A program made the position numbers and the translations under genes. The notes beneath the pieces are model-generated. The model ran no database searches and was not told the DNA's origin. It saw only the letters and a list, made by a program, of their open reading frames with translations. From assembly GCA_903832165.1 (NCBI GenBank), contig CAILAQ010000617.1, positions 1-12,052 of the forward strand: a DNA stretch of 12,052 bases, written 5' to 3'. Below, piece after piece: positions 7,801 through 12,052 of this stretch (its first letter is position 1; every line of letters begins with the position of its first letter). Origin of the DNA: an uncultured Bacteroidota bacterium (GTDB lineage: Bacteria; Bacteroidota; Bacteroidia; Bacteroidales; UBA12481).

Positions 7801-8587
7801 TTCAAATTCCGATACCGTGCGGATCCAGATCAATGATCCGGCCCGGCTGGTGATTGATTCTGTTACCTCCACGCCGGTGACCTGCCCGGGAAGCCGCAAC
7901 GGAAGTCTGCGGATTTATTCACGCGGCTCAGGAAAAAAATTCGAGTATAGTCTGGATGATGGCAAGACCTATTACGACAGCCCTGTTTTTGAGGGTTTAT
8001 ACGGCAACAACAGTTTTCAGCTGGTCGTTCGGGAAGATAGTGCCTGCACCGTAAAGTATCCGAAAGAGTTTACCTTTCAGGAGCCTGACAGTATCTATAT
8101 AAAATACAAGTTGCTGTCGCCCAGCTGCGAAACCTGTCCCGACGGAGAAATCCATTTATTGGTAAGCGGAGGCACCCCCCCCTATGAAATACTCTGGTCG
8201 ACCAACGACACTGTGACCTATTTATATGGAATGGCGCTCGGAAAATATCTTGTCTGGGTAACCGATGCCGCTAATTGCCGTGAACATACACTGATCGACC
8301 TGAACCTGGATTATCCTCCATTCCAGGTGCCCAACGCCTTTACGCCCAACGGCGATTCGTATAATGAAAAATGGGATATTCCTGCATTAAAAGATTTTCC
8401 CAATTGCGAAATCAAAATATTTTCCGTAGCCGGTGGCCTGATATGGGTATCAGACTCCGGGTACACGACCTCATGGGACGGAAAAGATTTGAAGGGTAAT
8501 GTTTTACCCATGGGCAGCTATTATTACCTTCTGTGGCTGCAACCCGGGTTAAAACCACTTAAAGGTTCTGTCTCGATATTACGATGA
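4862..8587 (+). CDS. Giant surface protein: beta-propeller, Ig/SprB-like repeats, T9SS type B (gliding-associated) tail
   Basis: A 1241-residue exported surface protein. Residues 1-27 are a signal peptide ending PLYAQ; an in-frame ATG at 4829 would add 11 unlikely residues. Residues about 30-400 look like a beta-propeller, opening VWYFGDHAGLDF and GKLLFYTDGQ, motifs typical of these proteins. Ig/PKD-like modules follow from about 400. SprB-like repeats occur near 564-640 (ACGGTNGSI) and 999-1150 (TCPGSRNGSL, SGGTPPYEILW). Three clear 68-residue Ig-like repeats fill 788-991. The C-terminus, 1152-1241 (VPNAFTPNGDSYNEKW to the end), is the gliding motility-associated type B sorting domain (TIGR04131-like). 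Proteins of this class, for example SprB, are exported by T9SS and retained on the surface with a PorP/SprF-like partner. That partner is the next gene, whose ATG overlaps this stop by 4 bp. No catalytic motif is evident, so adhesion or a structural role is more likely than an enzyme; ligand unknown. Confidence 0.92.
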   Translation: MREVVQKRLFIILAGLALLLLQPLYAQKEGAVWYFGDHAGLDFNQQYPKPLTDGQISTHEGVASISDKNGKLLFYTDGQTVYNRAHQVMENGSGLLGNITSTQSSIVVPWPNSTTKYCLFTLDKAGSPSNPGNGLKYSIVEMSDAGGFGAVTQKNLSLPGVERVLFTEKIAVVKNKDGKSYWIITHEFDNWAFDEFKLTENGLTFEAQVTEGSQHRYDPSDSNNRGATGYLKSSPKGDFLALAIEGMHFFELFAFDNATGKIRLLAKLGAGSNTDPTGEINNAYGVEFSPTGNFLYGSTRKGGLIYQWDITQPDQISIQRSVQILRENNSILVGALQLGPNGKIYVTLGGQPYLGVISSPIQKNCNYIEHGTTLLDNATGVGGKSYFGLPTFLSDFFQAAKFYYESTCQNDTTKFYVSANKQTLDGLPQWLIYDTTGTTLISKADVDPYTLEGTHRFTQAGRYMIKFSVRQFGSDITQDQIITIFPLPELNFPDTTSLCKGSPARLDAGDGAFYLWRDNNNLSVYRVRDVYNSGNYFVTVTHYNGCSASDSTFVKEKPVPIIKDPHVSPAACGGTNGSITIEMEKPLDQYTFVWKDFPDNKTNRVTNLSGGLYEVAITEKSTLCSITPKLAVSEENAPDVKIVSSITGAVCAGTKVSLTAEGAANYLWDTQAKDTVNRLDVNPWITTTYRVKGYSKDPITQKECSGFGEVTINVLPFTTPQLGTDKLNNCMGDTVKLDGSSGFIAWNWSNGESTRYVNIVKSEPQLVLFATDKNQCTFSDTIKVIVKPLPIVKLPNDTIACHGPAIDLSGGTGDSYSWSRGDTTEHIQVYETGNYYLTITTNGCINSDSVNVTIKPLPVVDLGKDTTICAMDPIKLSGGKGDQYSWSTGDTTRQILADVSGIYKLTITLDGCISSDEVQLTIKPLPKVDLGKDVIYCKPNALPLSGGLGDSYKWNTGALTQSIKLDTTGQYILAITKDGCSNSDTVRIQINDPARLVIDSVTSTPVTCPGSRNGSLRIYSRGSGKKFEYSLDDGKTYYDSPVFEGLYGNNSFQLVVREDSACTVKYPKEFTFQEPDSIYIKYKLLSPSCETCPDGEIHLLVSGGTPPYEILWSTNDTVTYLYGMALGKYLVWVTDAANCREHTLIDLNLDYPPFQVPNAFTPNGDSYNEKWDIPALKDFPNCEIKIFSVAGGLIWVSDSGYTTSWDGKDLKGNVLPMGSYYYLLWLQPGLKPLKGSVSILR
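7223..7834 (+). repeat. Three tandem 68-residue Ig/PKD-like protein repeats
   Basis: Three exactly 204-bp units (7223-7426, 7427-7630, 7631-7834) each begin with codons for Pro-Leu-Pro and encode a module with the pattern PLPxV-LxxD, a Cys at position 14, LSGGxGDxYxW, TGxYxLxIT and a Cys at position 57. The constant Cys14/Cys57 pair suggests a disulfide in each module. DNA identity is moderate, so this is an old duplication. More diverged relatives precede it (about 6317-6530 and 7019-7222). Confidence 0.85.
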
Positions 8588-9558
8588 AGAAAAACCTGCT
8601 ATATCGCATTACACTGATAGTAATTCTGCTGGCCGCAGCATTACCGGGATTTACGCAGTTAAACTCCTTCTCCGACCAATATCTGGGAAATATGTTTCTG
8701 CTGAATCCTGCGATTGCGGGAACCGGCAGGTATGGCAATCTTTCGCTCATTTCGAGGCAGCAGTGGCTTGGCTGGGAAGGCGCGCCGGCCAGTCAGAGCG
8801 TGACTTATCAATCAAAATGGTCGAAATCCAGAGATCGTTTTAATCCGCTGGGATTTATCAATAAAGGCCAGAACATCTATTCAAACGTGGGGCTCGGAGG
8901 CGGATTTTTCCATGAATCCCATGGAGTTTTCCAGACTACCGGTATTCATCTGGATTATTCATATCACCTTTATTCCAGAAAAGGCAGGCTGTCATTCGGT
9001 TTGTCGCCTTCGGTGTTCCAGATTGGCTCGTCGACCATTATACTGGCCGATCCCAATGATCCCTATCTGCAGAATCCTGTAAAAAGTTATTTCGTTGATT
9101 TTAATGCCGGGATGCACTATTTCACCAAGCTGGGTTATGCCGGTTTGTCTCTGGTACAGCTTATGAATTCAGCCATTAAGTTCGGTAATTACGGATTTCC
9201 GGAGATCGGCGACCCGTCGCGAAATCCCGATCTTGCCCGGTCGGCCTATGCCTATGCCGGATATTTTTTCGAAATCAACCGGAGCCTGAAATTGAAAATC
9301 GAGCCGATGGTCCTTGTAAAGTTAAATGCAATCAATGGGATGCGTTTTGATGTGAGCAGTACAGTTCACCTGCTCGACAAGTTCAACGCAGGCATTTCCT
9401 ACGCCTATAAAAGAGGTCTTTCGGTTTTTGCCGGTGTGCAGCTTGACAATCTCTCTTTCCGCTACCTGTTTGAAATGCCTGTTTCTACTGATCTTCCCGC
9501 CCGGTATACCAGCCACATGATCCAGCTCTCGATCAATATCGGTCAGCCGATAGAATAA
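8584..9558 (+). CDS. PorP/SprF-family type IX secretion outer-membrane protein
   Basis: A 324-residue outer-membrane beta-barrel of the PorP/SprF family (TIGR03519-like). Residues 1-25 are a signal peptide (MKKNLLYRITLIVILLAAAL then PGFTQ). The mature start has the family signature: a Gln/Asp-rich entry, then YLGNMFLLNPAIAGT, followed by SRQQWLGWEGAPASQ. The remainder alternates short polar turns with amphipathic aromatic strands and ends in a strand-like segment (MIQLSINIGQPIE), as expected for a barrel. SprF is required for secretion of the adhesin SprB in Flavobacterium johnsoniae, and type B cargo genes are commonly paired with a PorP/SprF homologue. Here the pair is joined by an ATGA start-stop overlap, so translational coupling and a dedicated cargo-anchor relation to the upstream protein are likely. 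It is probably a cargo-specific paralogue rather than the core PorP of the machinery, because no other T9SS core gene (porK, porL, porM, porN, sprA/sov) is nearby. Confidence 0.93.
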   Translation: MKKNLLYRITLIVILLAAALPGFTQLNSFSDQYLGNMFLLNPAIAGTGRYGNLSLISRQQWLGWEGAPASQSVTYQSKWSKSRDRFNPLGFINKGQNIYSNVGLGGGFFHESHGVFQTTGIHLDYSYHLYSRKGRLSFGLSPSVFQIGSSTIILADPNDPYLQNPVKSYFVDFNAGMHYFTKLGYAGLSLVQLMNSAIKFGNYGFPEIGDPSRNPDLARSAYAYAGYFFEINRSLKLKIEPMVLVKLNAINGMRFDVSSTVHLLDKFNAGISYAYKRGLSVFAGVQLDNLSFRYLFEMPVSTDLPARYTSHMIQLSINIGQPIE

Positions 9559-9561
9559 AAT

Positions 9562-9582
9562 CCATTTAGTTTAATGGTTTTG
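9562..9582 (+). terminator. Possible weak terminator after the PorP/SprF gene
   Basis: A 5-bp stem (CCATT at 9562-9566, AATGG at 9573-9577) is followed directly by TTTT. The stem is short and AT-rich, so intrinsic termination here is only a possibility, although the position just after the stop codon fits. Confidence 0.25.
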
Positions 9583-9596
9583 AACAAATTGTAGCT

Positions 9597-9604
9597 TAAA
9601 TTTG
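9597..9604 (+). promoter_or_regulatory. Candidate -7 box for the metalloprotease gene
   Basis: TAAATTTG is an exact match to the Bacteroidota -7 consensus TAnnTTTG. The predicted start site, near 9611, gives a leader of about 39 nt to the ATG at 9650 and is too close to the ATG at 9617. The -33 region is not clearly conserved. This suggests the metalloprotease gene is transcribed separately from the upstream operon. Confidence 0.45.
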
Positions 9605-9649
9605 TGTAATCAAGACATGCCCAGACTGCCTTTTCAAATTCTATTGATA

Positions 9650-12052
9650 ATGAAAATATCCCTTAAACGGTTTGCAACAGCTCTGTCGCTTGTTGCGGCC
9701 TTTCTTTTGTCCACTAATTCAGCTTATAATCAACAGATTAAACTAAATCTACAGGAAATTAATCAACAGTCCGACATCATTTTGCAGGTACAGGCCGAGT
9801 CCATGGTTTCTCATTGGGTTAACCGCGAGGGTAACAGGAATATTGTTACCACCACTACATTCAGGGTGCTGGATTGCATAAAGGGCGAATTTATTAAAGA
9901 TGAGCAGTTTACGCTGGAGTTTTTGGGCGGCCGGGTAGGTGATACCACGCAGTATGTTACCAGCTCAGTGAATTTTGCTCCGGGCGAAGAATCGATATTA
10001 TTCCTTCCAAAAAGCCGGACACACTTAATTGGCGGATTTCAAGGAAAGATGGTAGTTTCAGGTGACAATTTATGGATTGAAGATCAAAAAGTTAACCGGG
10101 ATCTGTTCATTGAAACGCTGAAAAAAGCCGGGACCGATGCGAAGGTGCTTCCCACGTTTCTGAAAAGTATCCGGAAAGAGCCATTCCATCCGGCTCCGGC
10201 AGGCCTGAAAGGCGGCAAATCCGAAAATTTAACCAATGACACCTACGCCATAACGGGCACTGTGGTAAATTTTACCGGAACCATCGATAATGATGCCGAT
10301 GGCTATTTTTCCTCATTTTCCTTTTCGCTACGGGTGAACGGCGACGCGGATCCGGGACCGGCTACGGTTTATTTCAAGTTCATCTGCACCACCACCGGCC
10401 AGAGCTGGATATCAAACGACAGCTATGTTGTAACCGGAAATGCCGTTGACAATTATGATTTTGGTTTTGATCAGACTGATTTTACCGGATTGATAACTGA
10501 CAATGTTCAGCTCGCTTTTACAGTTCAGCTGCTGGATGCAGCTCAAACCACAGTGCTGGCCACCGACGCAACAGTAGATGGTGATGCGGTTAAGGCTGAT
10601 CCTGTTTCAGGGTCTTCAGTAAATATCACCTCGTTAACCCCTGACCAGACCTCCGCTGGGACAAGCAGCCAGATCACCATTGCCGGCACCGGATTCGGGG
10701 CCACGCAGGGAACTGGCAAGGTTGAATTCTTTTACCGGGCCGGACAGCCCAGGATTTCCGGCACTATAATCAGCTGGTCCGATACACAGATAGTTTGCGT
10801 AGTACCGGTAGCCACGATCAACAGTTACCCGGCCTCAGCCGGCAGCGGTCCGCTTACCGTGATCAACGGTGCCGGCCAGACGAGCAATGAATTTACTTTC
10901 AAGGTCACCTTCAGCTATGGAGCTCTAAAATGGTCAGGGCACAGTCTCTCTTACCGGATCAATGAGAACCTGGGCAGCATGACCGGGGAAGGTCAGGCCA
11001 TCCAGAATGCGGCAGCCTCCTGGAACAGTGCAGGCGGAAATTTCCAGTACCTCTATGCCGGCACGCACACCAATATCAATCCAACAAGTAACAATAATAA
11101 CGATATTGCCTGGGGCCCCCTTTCCGATAATACAACAATCGGCCAGGCATCAATCTGGTCGATTGGCACCACTGTCACCGAATGTGATATCACCTTTAAT
11201 TCGAATCTGACCTGGAATTCCGGAAGCGGAAGTTTCGATGTTGAATCGATTGCACTGCATGAATTGGGCCACTGGCTGAATCTGAGGGATATATATGGTG
11301 ATATCAGCGATGGAGTTTTCGACCGTGGTAAAGTGATGTATGGGTTTACCAGTTCGGGTACCCGGAAAACCACGCTGAGCACCTATGATGTGGATGGTCT
11401 GATCTGGATATACGGGACAGCCTCTACGGTTAATATATCCGGATATGTAAAAACAGCAGCCAGTGTTGCTGTTCAGGGAGTTACGCTTGGTGGACTGACC
11501 GGCAGTCCCCAGACTAACAGCAGCGGATTTTATTCCGCGGATGTTCCGATTGGGTTCAGCGCCACGGTTACTCCTGCCAAGACCGGATATTCCTTTACAC
11601 CGGCCACCCGCACCTATTCCGCCCAGGCCAGCAGTGTGACCAATCAGGATTTTGTAGCTGCAGCCAGTCTGAGCAACGATGCAACCTTATCGGACCTGAA
11701 AGTAAACGGGTCTCAGGTATCGGGTTTCAGTTCTACGGTCACCGGGTACAATGTGGTATTACCTTCTGGAACAGTGACTGTACCAACTGTAACCGCAACA
11801 ACAACGCATGCCAGCGCTACCAAGGTGATCACCCCGGCAGCAGCATTGCCGGGTACCTCTACCGTGGTAGTTACTGCCCAGGACGGCACCACCACCAAGA
11901 CATATTCAGTGAATTTCACCGTTGCGGCGAGCGCTGATGCCACCCTATCGGATCTGAAAGTAAACGGGTCTCAGGTATCGGGTTTCAGTTCTACGGTCAC
12001 CGGGTACAATGTGGTATTACCTTCTGGAACAGTGACTGTACCAACTGTAACC
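9650..12052 (+). CDS. Secreted matrixin-like zinc metalloprotease with IPT and cadherin-like repeats, 3'-partial
   Basis: The frame is open for 801 codons to the right edge. Residues 1-25 resemble a signal peptide (MKISLKRFATALSLVAAFLL...). Residues about 30-160 form an N-terminal domain of a kind often preceding secreted proteases (lipid or salt contacts unknown; pattern VLDCIKGEF, FAPGEESILFL). A beta-sandwich follows (about 193-322), then an IPT/TIG domain (about 323-422; ITSLTPDQTSAG, ITIAGTGFG). The catalytic domain spans about 423-589: HELGHWLNLRD gives zinc ligands His537 and His541, Glu538 as base and Asp547 as likely third ligand; VMYGF holds the Met-turn Met563; LSTYDVDGLIWIYG is the matrixin-type final helix. 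Then come a carboxypeptidase-regulatory-like domain (about 592-672) and at least two cadherin-like beta-sandwich repeats (PF12733-like). A T9SS tail, if present, lies outside the window. The in-frame ATG at 9617 is an alternative start but would lengthen the signal oddly. Metzincin assignment is firm; substrate unknown. Confidence 0.9.
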   Translation, partial: MKISLKRFATALSLVAAFLLSTNSAYNQQIKLNLQEINQQSDIILQVQAESMVSHWVNREGNRNIVTTTTFRVLDCIKGEFIKDEQFTLEFLGGRVGDTTQYVTSSVNFAPGEESILFLPKSRTHLIGGFQGKMVVSGDNLWIEDQKVNRDLFIETLKKAGTDAKVLPTFLKSIRKEPFHPAPAGLKGGKSENLTNDTYAITGTVVNFTGTIDNDADGYFSSFSFSLRVNGDADPGPATVYFKFICTTTGQSWISNDSYVVTGNAVDNYDFGFDQTDFTGLITDNVQLAFTVQLLDAAQTTVLATDATVDGDAVKADPVSGSSVNITSLTPDQTSAGTSSQITIAGTGFGATQGTGKVEFFYRAGQPRISGTIISWSDTQIVCVVPVATINSYPASAGSGPLTVINGAGQTSNEFTFKVTFSYGALKWSGHSLSYRINENLGSMTGEGQAIQNAAASWNSAGGNFQYLYAGTHTNINPTSNNNNDIAWGPLSDNTTIGQASIWSIGTTVTECDITFNSNLTWNSGSGSFDVESIALHELGHWLNLRDIYGDISDGVFDRGKVMYGFTSSGTRKTTLSTYDVDGLIWIYGTASTVNISGYVKTAASVAVQGVTLGGLTGSPQTNSSGFYSADVPIGFSATVTPAKTGYSFTPATRTYSAQASSVTNQDFVAAASLSNDATLSDLKVNGSQVSGFSSTVTGYNVVLPSGTVTVPTVTATTTHASATKVITPAAALPGTSTVVVTAQDGTTTKTYSVNFTVAASADATLSDLKVNGSQVSGFSSTVTGYNVVLPSGTVTVPTVT
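11678..12052 (+). repeat. Near-identical 258-bp (86-codon) tandem repeats, cut by the window end
   Basis: Unit 1 (11678-11935) and partial unit 2 (11936-12052) encode cadherin-like beta-sandwich domains starting DATLSDLKVNG. Over the 117 bp of unit 2 present there are only three differences, all in the first 18 bases and all synonymous (GCA/GCC, TTA/CTA, GAC/GAT). The last 99 bases of the window (11954-12052) are identical to 11696-11794. The array certainly continues past the edge. Confidence 0.95.

Noticed and set aside
7223..7834. Possible CRISPR-like regular repetition
   Set aside because: The 204-bp period is protein-coding, with codon-level divergence and no short identical repeats separated by unique spacers.
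9617..9649. Earlier in-frame ATG for the metalloprotease
   Set aside because: It lies only about 6 nt from the predicted transcription start and lengthens the signal peptide with non-basic hydrophobic residues.
11053..11382. Minus-strand 109-codon frame opposite the metalloprotease
   Set aside because: Antisense shadow of the catalytic domain; no start context or recognisable motif.

Overview
The window looks like chromosomal DNA from a member of the Bacteroidota. It carries several hallmarks of the type IX secretion system (T9SS) found in that phylum: a C-terminal type A sorting domain, a gliding-motility-associated type B sorting domain, and a PorP/SprF outer-membrane partner. Shine-Dalgarno sequences are weak or absent, and Bacteroidota-style TAnnTTTG -7 boxes can be found upstream of some genes. 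I cannot name a genus from the sequence.

Layout, left to right. (1) The C-terminal half of an RND efflux pump permease enters from the left edge (+ strand, ends 1576). (2) A 131-bp convergent spacer holds a perfect 20-bp inverted repeat. (3) A small lipoprotein cytochrome c lies on the minus strand (1708-2031). (4) A 276-bp spacer, the longest gene-free stretch, holds a REP-like GC-rich palindrome and a copy of a short dispersed repeat. (5) A large secreted papain-like (C1) cysteine peptidase with a T9SS type A tail lies on the minus strand (2308-4776). (6) Across a short divergent promoter region, a two-gene operon on the plus strand encodes a giant surface protein with a beta-propeller, Ig/PKD-like and SprB-like repeats and a type B tail (4862-8587). 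It overlaps by 4 bp (ATGA) a PorP/SprF-family outer-membrane protein (8584-9558). (7) A secreted matrixin-like zinc metalloprotease begins at 9650 and runs off the right edge inside an array of nearly identical 258-bp cadherin-like repeats.

Functionally, most of the window is export and surface equipment. The type B protein and its PorP/SprF partner form a cargo-plus-anchor unit. The two flanking peptidases, of unrelated mechanistic classes, are probably secreted or cell-surface enzymes for degrading external protein. I found no CRISPR array, tRNA, rRNA, transposase or phage gene. I did not find a convincing wholly new system. The points most worth a second look are a calcium-loop insertion between the catalytic His and Asn of the cysteine peptidase, a dispersed repeat that sits directly after stop codons, and an exact 99-bp repeat at the window end that suggests the contig stops inside a collapsed repeat array.
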